This document shows positions 1-7,856 of a stretch of DNA of 64,000 nucleotides, piece by piece; within the stretch, counting starts at the first letter, position 1; each line of letters opens with the position of its first letter. The notes beneath the pieces are model-generated. The model was not told the origin of the DNA and did no database searches. It saw only the letters and a program-made list of their open reading frames with translations. The translations under genes were made by a program, and so were the position numbers. Source of the stretch: Devosia sp. SD17-2 (GTDB taxonomy: Bacteria > Pseudomonadota > Alphaproteobacteria > Rhizobiales > Devosiaceae); NCBI RefSeq assembly GCF_029201565.1, contig NZ_CP104002.1, positions 3,799,001 through 3,863,000 on the forward strand, in the 5' to 3' direction.

Positions 1-214
1 TCTCGCCGCTTGGCAGCGGCTCATAGAGCGTACGGAAAATATGGCGCGCGATATTGGAGCTGTCGCGGGCCGCGATCTGGGCTGGATCGAAAGTCGGCGC
101 ATCGTTGGACAGGCCGACAACGATCGTGTTGGCGCTGGGCTGCGCCAGTGCCGGGATCACGGGCGCGAGCAGCGCAATCGCGCTCGCCGTGATCAGGTGT
201 TTCATCACTCTCAT
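1..214 (-). CDS. Peptide-type ABC transporter solute-binding protein, N-terminal part only
   Basis: The gene starts at 214 on the minus strand and runs off the left edge; only about 71 codons are visible. The first 25 residues are a Sec signal peptide ending in ALA-Q. The mature part begins with a family 5 solute-binding pattern (NTIVVGLSNDAPTFDPAQ, then RHIFRTLYEPL), as in DppA/OppA-like periplasmic receptors. The ATG at 214 is chosen over the in-frame ATG at 205 because a GGAGG lies 9 bases before it. It follows three amidohydrolase genes on the same strand with a 53-bp gap, so it may belong to their operon and open a third importer. The substrate cannot be told. Confidence 0.85.
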   Translation of the reverse strand, partial: MRVMKHLITASAIALLAPVIPALAQPSANTIVVGLSNDAPTFDPAQIAARDSSNIARHIFRTLYEPLPSGE

Positions 215-267
215 GCTCTTATGCCTCCGCTTTAAAAAAGAGATTTTTGCTTGTTGCTGACGACGGC

Positions 268-1512
268 TCAGGCGGCGTCCTGCAGGCGCCGGGAGATCGG
301 CTGCCCGCCCTTGAAGACGGTCAGTCGGGTCCGATCGCGCAAGATCGAGATTTCCGTTGTCGGGTCCCCTGCTACGAGCACAAGGTCGGCCAGCTTGCCC
401 GCGACGAGCCGTCCGGCGTCGATCTGCATCAGGTCAGCACCGACCGCCGTCGCGCAGTGGATCGCTTCGATTTCGGAAAAGCCGCCCTCTACCAGAAGCT
501 CGATCTCACGCAGATTGCCCGTACCGTGCGGCAGGAAAAACCCGGCATCCGAGCCCATGGCAACCTTGACCCCAGCCGCTTTGGCGCGGGTGAGCCGATC
601 CCATTTTGCGGTCTCGGACTCCCTGGCCCAGCGAAGGGTGCGCTCGGAGGCACCATGCTCGATGATGTAGGCCGACGAGGCCTCATTCACCGCCAGCGTC
701 GGCACGAGATAAGTGCCGTGCCTTGCCATGTAGTCGAGCGTTTCGTCGTCGATCCAGTGCGCGTGCTCGACCGTGTCGCATCCGGCGCGAATTGCGGCGG
801 ACAGCGGCGGACCGCCCGAGGTATGCGCGCCAACCATCAGGCCCTGCTCATGAGCTTCCTCGCAGGCAGCCGTGATTTCAGCCAGCGTCATCTCGAAGCG
901 AAAATAACGCTCGTCGCGGCGCGAGCCGACGCAGGGATTGAGCTTGATGAAATCGGCGCCGCGCTTGATCTGCTCCCGCACGCCGCGGCGGAACCCGTCC
1001 GGCCCTTCGCAATTGGCATTCATGTCCCGGAACATGACGTGATCGCCAAATCCGGGCTGGTCCATGTGACCGCCGGTTACCGTCAGTCCCAGACCGCACG
1101 CCTTGATGCGCGGCCCTTCGATCTGGCCGGCATCAATGGCCCGGCGCAGATCGATAATGGTGCCGCCCGGCGCGTGCATGTCGCGTACCGCAGTGATCCC
1201 ATATTCGAGCGTCTCACGGGCATAGCGCGCTGCCCGAAGGGCCATTGCCGGATAGTGGATCACGGTCGTCTCGGAGCGAAAGGCGTTGAGATCCACCGCT
1301 CCGCTATAGGCCATGTGCACATGGGTATCGATGAGCCCGGGTATGATCGTTGTCCCTGCCGGAGCATCTATGATTTCGGCGCCCTCGGGCTCCCCCAGAT
1401 CGGCCGCACGACCCACTGCCTTGATGCGCTCGCCCTCGATCAGGATCGCCGCTCCTTCGAGAGCTGGCGCACCCGTCCCATCGATAAGCTTGTCAGCTCG
1501 GATCAGTTTCAT
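268..1512 (-). CDS. Metal-dependent amidohydrolase (dipeptidase / imidazolonepropionase-like), copy 1
   Basis: This 414-residue amidohydrolase-superfamily enzyme is predicted to hydrolyse an amide or peptide bond in the cytoplasm. Metal ligands are visible: HVH at 64-66, a lysine in GADFIK at 190 that is probably carboxylated and bridging, H230, H250 and the catalytic D322 in the GSDAG motif. The small N-terminal beta-sandwich and C-terminal segment (TVFKGGQPI) are typical of the family branch that includes Xaa-Arg/Lys and Xaa-Pro dipeptidases. There is no signal peptide. Its start overlaps the end of copy 2 by 4 bases (ATGA), so the two are translationally coupled. The two other copies and nearby peptide importers suggest a role in degrading imported peptides. 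Substrate is inference only. Confidence 0.88.
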   Translation of the reverse strand: MKLIRADKLIDGTGAPALEGAAILIEGERIKAVGRAADLGEPEGAEIIDAPAGTTIIPGLIDTHVHMAYSGAVDLNAFRSETTVIHYPAMALRAARYARETLEYGITAVRDMHAPGGTIIDLRRAIDAGQIEGPRIKACGLGLTVTGGHMDQPGFGDHVMFRDMNANCEGPDGFRRGVREQIKRGADFIKLNPCVGSRRDERYFRFEMTLAEITAACEEAHEQGLMVGAHTSGGPPLSAAIRAGCDTVEHAHWIDDETLDYMARHGTYLVPTLAVNEASSAYIIEHGASERTLRWARESETAKWDRLTRAKAAGVKVAMGSDAGFFLPHGTGNLREIELLVEGGFSEIEAIHCATAVGADLMQIDAGRLVAGKLADLVLVAGDPTTEISILRDRTRLTVFKGGQPISRRLQDAA

Positions 1513-2777
1513 GCGAACACCTCGCCAGGAAAGGAAGAAATCAGTTTGCCGGCTTCGGCGACCTTATAGCCGTCCTTGAAGACGGTCAGCCGGTTGGCAT
1601 CTCCGAGGATGGAGATATCGGCGAGCGGATCGCCATCAACGATCAGCATGTCGGCAAGCTTGCCCTCGGCCAGCAAGCCGACAGGCAGGGACATCAGTTC
1701 GGCGTTGATTCGCGTGGCCGCGATAATGGCTTCCATCTCGGTCAAGCCGCCCTGCACCAGCAGCGCCAGTTCCCGCCAGTGCATGGAGCCATGGGGCACC
1801 ATGAAACCGGCATCGGTGCCCGAGCCGATCTTTATGCCTGCCTTGCGCGCCTTTTCGAGCGAAACCCATTTGGCCTCGCGCGAGGCAAGGGCCCAATCCG
1901 AGAGGGTCTCTCCCGGCGCCAGGGGAACTTCGAAATTGCGCTCATTGACCAAAAGCGTCGGCACGAGGAAGGTACCGCGCTCGGCCATCAGTTCGATGCA
2001 GTCGTCATCGATCCAATGGGCGTGCTCGACGCAATCCACGCCATTGGCCACGGTCGCCGTCAGCGGCGGGCCGCCCGAAGTGTGCGAGGCAACATAAAGC
2101 CCCTGGGCATGCGCCTCATCGCAGGCGGCGCGGATTTCGGCCGGGTTCATTTCCGGGCGCCAATAGACCCCGGGGACCTTGCGCGAGCCCACAGCTGTAT
2201 TGACCTTGATGAAGTCAGCCCCCCGCCGCGCTTCCGTGCGCACCCCCTTGAGAAATTCGTCCGGGCCAACGCAGGGATGGGCAAAGCCGTCGAGCGAAAC
2301 GTGCTCGGCGAAATCGGGCAGGTCCATATGGCCGCCCGTCACCGTCAGCCCGCGCCCGCAGGCGCTGAGGCGCGGTCCCACCACATCGCCGCGCGCAATC
2401 GCGTCGCGCAGATCGATGGCGACACCGCCGGGCGCATGCATGTCGCGCAGGGCGGTAAACCCATAGGTCAGCGACAGCTGGGCGTGGGAAGCCGCACGCA
2501 GCGCCATGGCGGGATAGGATGCATCCATCTTCTCGGCGCGCAGCACGGCGCTGTTTTCCGAGCCGCTATAGGTAATGTGCACGTGGCTGTCGATCAGCCC
2601 CGGCATCAGGGTCGCGCCCGGCTTGGCCGCGATGACCGTCGCGCCTTCTGGCGTGCCGAAATCGGCCTGTCGGCCCACCGCAAGGATGCGGCCCTTTTCA
2701 ACGAGTACGGCACCCTTTTCGATGGGCGCCGCGCCCGTGCTGTCGATCACCTGATCGGCAAGAAATATCTGTCTCAT
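1509..2777 (-). CDS. Metal-dependent amidohydrolase, copy 2
   Basis: A 422-residue paralogue of its neighbours with the same ligand set: HVH 65-67, K191 in GADFIKVN, H232, H252 and D322 in GSGTDAG. Shared blocks include RDMHAPGG, LTVTGGHMD and the HTSGGPPL segment also present in copy 1, which makes copies 1 and 2 the closest pair. It is predicted to be a cytosolic dipeptidase or related amidase. The gene lies 78 bp after copy 3 and overlaps copy 1 by 4 bases, so the three form one leftward operon. Enzymes of this branch act on dipeptides, N-acyl amino acids or cyclic amides; the sequence does not decide among them. Confidence 0.88.
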   Translation of the reverse strand: MRQIFLADQVIDSTGAAPIEKGAVLVEKGRILAVGRQADFGTPEGATVIAAKPGATLMPGLIDSHVHITYSGSENSAVLRAEKMDASYPAMALRAASHAQLSLTYGFTALRDMHAPGGVAIDLRDAIARGDVVGPRLSACGRGLTVTGGHMDLPDFAEHVSLDGFAHPCVGPDEFLKGVRTEARRGADFIKVNTAVGSRKVPGVYWRPEMNPAEIRAACDEAHAQGLYVASHTSGGPPLTATVANGVDCVEHAHWIDDDCIELMAERGTFLVPTLLVNERNFEVPLAPGETLSDWALASREAKWVSLEKARKAGIKIGSGTDAGFMVPHGSMHWRELALLVQGGLTEMEAIIAATRINAELMSLPVGLLAEGKLADMLIVDGDPLADISILGDANRLTVFKDGYKVAEAGKLISSFPGEVFA

Positions 2778-2855
2778 CGGATCGTCTTGTCCCCTGTCCC
2801 TTGTGTGGTCGACCTGGCAGCGGAGAGGACCCCTGCCCCGCTCCGCCTCGTCGGC

Positions 2856-4079
2856 CTAGTGCACCGCGACGCCGCCCTTGAAGACGCGAAGCTGGCTGAT
2901 GTCGTGAAGGATGGTGATGTCCTCGAGCGGGTTACCGTCGACCAGGACAATGTCGGCATATTTGCCAGCCTGGATCCGTCCGGCCTCGATCTCCATCATG
3001 TCGGCGCTCGTCGAGGTGGCCGCGATGATCGCTTCCATCGGGGTATACCCGCCCTTGACCATCAGGATCAGCTCATAGGCGCCCCATTTGCCGTTCTCGA
3101 GCTGGAAGCCGCTATCGGTGCCGGTGCAGACGCGAATGCCGGCCTTGCGCACGAGCTCGAGCGTCTTCCACTTGGCCGCGCTCGATTCCCGATGCCAGCG
3201 CTTGTACTTCTCGGCCAGGTCCGGATTGTCGACCGCGTAGCTGGCGTGGACGTCATTGATCGTCAGCGTCGGCACGAAAATCGTGTTGTGCTTGACCATG
3301 AGCTCGATGGTCGGCTCGTCGATCCAGTGGCCGTGCTCGATTGTGTCGACGCCATTGCGCACCGAGGCGGCAACGCCGTCCGGGCCATAGGTATGGGCCG
3401 CCACAAGCACGCCCTGGGCATGGGCCTCATCGCAGGCCGCCCGAATTTCGTCCTCGGTCATTTCCTGGCGCCAGAAGCGCGTCGGGCTGTTGTGATAGGA
3501 CACCCAGGTGTTGAGCTTGATGAAGTCAGCGCCGCGCTTGAGCTGCTCGCGAACGCCTTGCCGGAAGCCGTCCGGCCCATTGCAGGGCGCCGTCATGTTC
3601 TGGAAGCTGACATGGTCGGCCCAGCCGCCCTCGTCCATGTGACCACCCGTGACCGTCAGCCCCATGCCACAGGCCTTGATGCGCGGACCAGTGATATAGC
3701 CGGCGTCGATCGCCTTGCGCAGATCGATGATCGTGCCACCCGGTGCTGCCAGATCGCGCACCGAGGTAAAGCCCGAGCGCAGCGTCTGCTGGGCATAATA
3801 GGCGGCACGCAGGGAAATCTCTGCATAGGACATGCTCGCCATTTCCCATTTGTGCATGCCGGATTCGTCGGGCGTGCCCGGGGAACGCAGATGCACATGG
3901 GCGTCGAACATGCCCGGCATGAGCGTGCCGGTCGTCTCGATGATCTCGGCGCCTTCCGGTGCGCCGATATCGGCAGAACGGCCGACGGCGATGATCCGCT
4001 CGCCCTCGACAAGAACCGCACCGTGCTCGATGACACCCCCAGTGCCATCAATCACCAACTGCGCGCGGAACAGCTTCAT
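2856..4079 (-). CDS. Metal-dependent amidohydrolase, copy 3
   Basis: This is the first gene of the leftward amidohydrolase operon, 407 residues long. The ligands are HVH 61-63, K188, H229, H249 and D322. It differs from the other two after H229: it reads HTYGPDG where they have HTSGGPPL, so its substrate pocket probably differs. The frame is open upstream to 4163, but the ATG at 4079 is preferred. It has an AGGGGG ribosome site a few bases upstream and aligns with the start of copy 1 (MKLIRA versus MKLFRA). It is divergent from the first peptide importer across 366 bp, which suggests co-regulation of uptake and hydrolysis. Confidence 0.88.
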   Translation of the reverse strand: MKLFRAQLVIDGTGGVIEHGAVLVEGERIIAVGRSADIGAPEGAEIIETTGTLMPGMFDAHVHLRSPGTPDESGMHKWEMASMSYAEISLRAAYYAQQTLRSGFTSVRDLAAPGGTIIDLRKAIDAGYITGPRIKACGMGLTVTGGHMDEGGWADHVSFQNMTAPCNGPDGFRQGVREQLKRGADFIKLNTWVSYHNSPTRFWRQEMTEDEIRAACDEAHAQGVLVAAHTYGPDGVAASVRNGVDTIEHGHWIDEPTIELMVKHNTIFVPTLTINDVHASYAVDNPDLAEKYKRWHRESSAAKWKTLELVRKAGIRVCTGTDSGFQLENGKWGAYELILMVKGGYTPMEAIIAATSTSADMMEIEAGRIQAGKYADIVLVDGNPLEDITILHDISQLRVFKGGVAVH

Positions 4080-4445
4080 AACGCCCCCTGCCATAACTTG
4101 TAATACATTTAGACTTTCACACAAACTCCGACATGGCAATAACAGCGGGGATGCGCGGTCCAATGCAGGGAAGCAGCGGCAAACAAGAGGGGAAGCAGCC
4201 TGGGGCCAGCGGGTCCTTCGACCGAGAGATCCACCGCCGCACCAGCACCGGGGAGAAAATGCGAGCAGCGCCTACAAAGTTGAGCCCCCTCAAGCCCACT
4301 TGTGGGGTAGACACATATTCTCCTAATACTGTCTCTATTGAAAAATTTGCCTAGAAGGCAGGCTGCCAAAACGCGACAGAAAAAATAGAGTTACGGCCAC
4401 CCAGAGGGGCCATCCTGTTTTGGCCAGTCATTTGAGGGAGAGATC
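4080..4445. promoter_or_regulatory. Divergent intergenic region between amidohydrolase and importer operons
   Basis: These 366 bases hold no convincing gene and must contain the promoters of both divergent operons. Visible structure: a 12-bp palindrome CCCACTTGTGGG at 4295-4306, directly followed by GGGGTAGACA at 4304-4313, which recurs before the second importer operon. AT-rich stretches follow at 4310-4350 and 4378-4390. A GGGAGAG ribosome site precedes the ATG at 4446. Promoter positions cannot be fixed by eye. Confidence 0.55.
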
Positions 4446-6047
4446 ATGAGACATTCGGTTATCCGCACGCTGGGCCTTGCGCTGTCAGCCTCGGTTTTTG
4501 CCCTTGGCGGACAGGCCTTTGCCCAGCAGTCCGGCGGCGTTCTGCGCATTGCCACCTATGAGCCGCTCTGCCTCGACCAGAACGAAGGCTCCTCGCGCAA
4601 TACCCAGACGGCGCTGCAGGACGTCTATGATCGCCTGATCTACAAGAGCCAGGAAGGCGAATACTTTCCGTGGCTGGCCAGCGAATGGTCCGTCTCCGAG
4701 GATGGCCTCACCTACAGCTTCACCATCCGCGATGGCGTCGTCTTCCATGACGGCACGACGCTCGATGCCGAGGCCGTCCGCATCAATCTCCAGCGCTGGG
4801 TCGATGATCGCAGCGCCAATGGCGTGCCGGTCACCGCCGTCACCGCCGAAGGCAATGTGGTCACCATCACGCTCTCCGAGCCCCATGGCCCGCTGCTGCA
4901 CGATCTCTCCGAGCCGGTCCAGGGCATTGTCGCGCCCTCCTCGATCGAAGCTTTCTCCAAGGAAGAGCGCTGCGCCGGCGGCCCCGACATCACCATCGGC
5001 TCGGGCCCGTTCAAGGTCGTCGGCCGCACCCAAGGCCAGGATCTGATCCTCGAGCGTTTCGAGGACTATAACTGGCCGTCGGGCGCCGCCCAGCATGAGG
5101 GCCCGGCCTATCTCGAGCGCATCGAAATGCGCTTCCTCACCGAAGATTCCGTGCGCGTTGGCGCTGTTGAATCCGGTCAGGCCGATATTGCCGCCGGCGT
5201 TCCCGCAATTTCCGTTGCCGCCATCGAAGGCAACAGCAATCTCCAGCTGATCCGCGCCGAACAGCCGGGCATTCCGTGGTCGATGTGGGTCAATCAGTCG
5301 AACCCTGCCCTCGCCGACCAGCGCGTGCGCGAAGCCATCCGCATCGGCGTCGACTATGCGTCCCTCGTCAATGCCGTGTTCCTCGGCACCTCCAGCCCGG
5401 CCTATTCGGCCATCACGCCGGGTATCCCGGCTGCATACGATGCCGGACAGGAGGGCCGCTGGTCCTTCGACGCCGAGGCCGCAAAAGCCCTGCTCGACGA
5501 AGCCGGCTGGTCCGAAATCGGCGCTGACGGCATTCGCGTCAAAGATGTCGAGCGCCTCAGCCTCAAGGCTGTCACCGCCACCAATTGGAACAATCAGCAG
5601 CGCGAACTCTTCGCCCAGGGTATTCAGGCGGGTCTGCAGGCCATCGGCATTGAATACAGCCGCGAAGTGCTCGATTTCGCCACGGTCGATGCGCGCATGA
5701 AGGCCAATGAATACGACCTCGTTGACACCTCCCAGTCGTCCGGCGATGGCGCGACCCTGCTCTATGGTGCGTTCCAGTCGACCTCGCTCTGGCCGGCCAA
5801 CACCAATTGGGGCTTCGTCAACGATCCGGCGCTCGATGAGGCGCTCAACACCGCCGTGGCCTCTGCCGATCCGGACGTTCAGAACGAACAGGTCCGCATC
5901 GCCCAGAAGATCATCAACGACGGGGCCTATCTGATCCCGATTGCCAATCCGCAGGTGATCCTGGGAGCCAGCACCAAGGTCAAGGGCACCGTGTTCTCGA
6001 GCTCGGGCCAGATCGGCTCGTTCTACGACGTCTGGCTGGAACAGTAG
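4446..6047 (+). CDS. Peptide-type ABC transporter solute-binding protein (importer 1)
   Basis: A 533-residue family 5 periplasmic binding protein. The first 26 or so residues are a Sec signal peptide ending AFA-Q. The mature protein has the family order: a short entry strand (GGVLRIATYEPL), the YDRLIYK segment, LASEWSVSEDGLTYSF and the VVFHDGTTLDAEAV signature. Length fits DppA/OppA-like receptors. It should capture a peptide or similar amphipathic ligand and pass it to the permeases encoded just downstream. It is the first gene of a five-frame operon (binding protein, two permeases, double ATPase). The ribosome site GGGAGAG is close to the ATG. The ligand is unknown. Confidence 0.93.
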   Translation: MRHSVIRTLGLALSASVFALGGQAFAQQSGGVLRIATYEPLCLDQNEGSSRNTQTALQDVYDRLIYKSQEGEYFPWLASEWSVSEDGLTYSFTIRDGVVFHDGTTLDAEAVRINLQRWVDDRSANGVPVTAVTAEGNVVTITLSEPHGPLLHDLSEPVQGIVAPSSIEAFSKEERCAGGPDITIGSGPFKVVGRTQGQDLILERFEDYNWPSGAAQHEGPAYLERIEMRFLTEDSVRVGAVESGQADIAAGVPAISVAAIEGNSNLQLIRAEQPGIPWSMWVNQSNPALADQRVREAIRIGVDYASLVNAVFLGTSSPAYSAITPGIPAAYDAGQEGRWSFDAEAAKALLDEAGWSEIGADGIRVKDVERLSLKAVTATNWNNQQRELFAQGIQAGLQAIGIEYSREVLDFATVDARMKANEYDLVDTSQSSGDGATLLYGAFQSTSLWPANTNWGFVNDPALDEALNTAVASADPDVQNEQVRIAQKIINDGAYLIPIANPQVILGASTKVKGTVFSSSGQIGSFYDVWLEQ

Positions 6048-6054
6048 GTCCGGT

Positions 6055-6990
6055 TTGACGACAGCTCGCGAGCTTTTCGTCCGCATCCTTGCGGGAGCAG
6101 CGGTCCTCTGGGCCGCTGCTTCCCTCGCGTTTGTCGTGCTGCAGATGCTGCCCAGCGATCCTGTGCAGGTCATCTATGGCGCTGACAGCACCGTCACCCA
6201 GGAGATGCGGGATCGCATCCGCACAGAATACGGGCTCGATCGGCCCATCTGGGAGCAATATGGCCAGTTTGTCGGCCGCATTCTCCAGGGCGATCTCGGC
6301 TCCTCCTATCAGCAACGCCGCAGCGTCGTCTCGATCATCACCAGCGAGCTGGGCTCCACCATCACCCTGGCCGTCCTCGCCACCATCTTTGCACTGACGC
6401 TGGCCACCATTGCTTCGGTCACCACGGCCGGAAAACAGAGCCGCGCCCGCAGCATCGTATCTGCCTTCGAGCTTCTGGCCATTTCCACGCCCGCCTTCTG
6501 GATCGGGCTCTTGCTCCTCACCTTCCTTTCCTTCCAATGGCCGATTTTCCCGGTCATGGGCGATGACAGCTGGCGCTCGCTGGTGCTGCCGGTAACCACA
6601 CTGGGCCTCGCCATTTTCGGCACGCTGAGCCAGGTGATGCGCGCCGAAATGGATATTGCGCTGGAGCAGCCCTTTGCCCTCACCGCCCGCACGCGGGGCC
6701 TCTCGGAATGGTCGGTGCGCTGGCGCCATGCCCTGCGCCACGCCCTCATCCCGGGCCTTACCATTTCGGCTGAAATGTTCGGCGCGCTTCTGGCCGGCGC
6801 CATCATCACCGAACGCGTCTTTGGCCGCCCGGGCCTTGGCCGCATCACGCTCCAGGCCGTCACCAATCAGGATATTCCCGTGGTCGTGGGCGTCGTGCTC
6901 TTTGTGGCCACGGTCTTCGTCATCACCAATATCGCTGTCGATCTGCTCTACCGGCTGATCGATCCGCGCCTGCGCAGTACTGCCGCATGA
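6055..6990 (+). CDS. ABC transporter permease, DppB type (importer 1)
   Basis: A 311-residue inner-membrane permease with about six membrane helices. It shows the large first periplasmic loop typical of DppB/OppB proteins and the cytoplasmic EAA-like loop (LTARTRGLSEWSVRWRHALR) that contacts the ATPase. The start is a TTG at 6055, seven bases after the binding protein stop, with only a weak AGG upstream; no better in-frame start gives a complete first helix. The next permease overlaps its stop by four bases. It pairs with that DppC-like protein to form the membrane channel of importer 1. Confidence 0.92.
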   Translation: MTTARELFVRILAGAAVLWAAASLAFVVLQMLPSDPVQVIYGADSTVTQEMRDRIRTEYGLDRPIWEQYGQFVGRILQGDLGSSYQQRRSVVSIITSELGSTITLAVLATIFALTLATIASVTTAGKQSRARSIVSAFELLAISTPAFWIGLLLLTFLSFQWPIFPVMGDDSWRSLVLPVTTLGLAIFGTLSQVMRAEMDIALEQPFALTARTRGLSEWSVRWRHALRHALIPGLTISAEMFGALLAGAIITERVFGRPGLGRITLQAVTNQDIPVVVGVVLFVATVFVITNIAVDLLYRLIDPRLRSTAA

Positions 6991-7856
6991 CCGATCTTTC
7001 CGTCCAGCACGCCGCTGCGCCCGAGCCCGACCAGATGCGCAGCCTGCGTAAAGGCCGCATTCGCCCCGGCGTCGTCCTCGCAGCGCTGGTGCTTGTCTTC
7101 CTCGTCATCTGCGCGCTCGTTCCTCAGGCCATCGCGCCCTATGACCCCTATGGCCTCGACCTCCTGCAGTCGCTCAAGCCCCCAAGCTGGGCCCATATCT
7201 TCGGCACCGACCAGTTGGGCCGCGATATCTTTTCCCGCGTCGTCCATGGCGCGAGCTATTCGCTCTATGTCGGCATTGGCGCGACGCTGATTGCCGTCGC
7301 TGTGGGCATTGCCATCGGCCTTGTCTCCGGCGTCATGGGCGGCTGGGTGGATATGGCTTTCATGCGCGTCGTCGACATTCTCCTCGCCTTCCCGAGCCTC
7401 TTGATGAGCATGGCCGTCGTGGCGTTTCTGGGCACCGGCATCACCAATATCCTTCTTGCCATCGCCATTGCCGCCATTCCCGGATATGCGCGCATCGTGC
7501 GCAGCCAGGTTCTGGTCATCCGCAATTCCGGCTTTGTCGAAGCCGCGCGCATTCTCGGACAGAACCCCTTTGTCACCCTCGTCCGCCACATCCTGCCCAA
7601 CACCATTGGCCCGCTCGTCGTGCTTTCGACGCTCGGCATTGGCAGCGCCATCCTTCACTCGGCGTCCCTCAGCTATCTCGGCCTTGGCCCCAAGCCGCCG
7701 ACGCCCGAATGGGGGCTGATGCTGTCCGAGGGCCAGGGCTATCTGCGCGCAGCCTGGTGGATCGGCGTTTTTCCCGGCGTCTTTGCCACGCTCGCCATCG
7801 TCTCCACCACGGTCATTGGCCGCTATATCAAGGCCTATAGCGAGGGCCGCGTCTGA
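6987..7856 (+). CDS. ABC transporter permease, DppC type (importer 1)
   Basis: A 289-residue inner-membrane permease of the DppC/OppC family. It has a cytoplasmic N-terminal tail, a first helix near residues 30-52, the N-terminal family block (LLQSLKPPSWAHIFGTDQLG with RDIFSRV), and an EAA-like loop (VEAARILGQNPFVTLVRHILPN). Translation is coupled to the upstream permease by an ATGA overlap, and its own stop overlaps the start of the ATPase by one base (TGATG). It completes the heterodimeric channel for importer 1. Confidence 0.93.
   Translation: MTDLSVQHAAAPEPDQMRSLRKGRIRPGVVLAALVLVFLVICALVPQAIAPYDPYGLDLLQSLKPPSWAHIFGTDQLGRDIFSRVVHGASYSLYVGIGATLIAVAVGIAIGLVSGVMGGWVDMAFMRVVDILLAFPSLLMSMAVVAFLGTGITNILLAIAIAAIPGYARIVRSQVLVIRNSGFVEAARILGQNPFVTLVRHILPNTIGPLVVLSTLGIGSAILHSASLSYLGLGPKPPTPEWGLMLSEGQGYLRAAWWIGVFPGVFATLAIVSTTVIGRYIKAYSEGRV

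Noticed and set aside
1779..4103. A 774-codon open frame on the plus strand opposite the amidohydrolase genes
   Set aside because: It is antisense to two amidohydrolases with full catalytic motifs. Its translation is rich in R, G, H and D without any domain, as expected from GC-rich codon bias on the sense strand.
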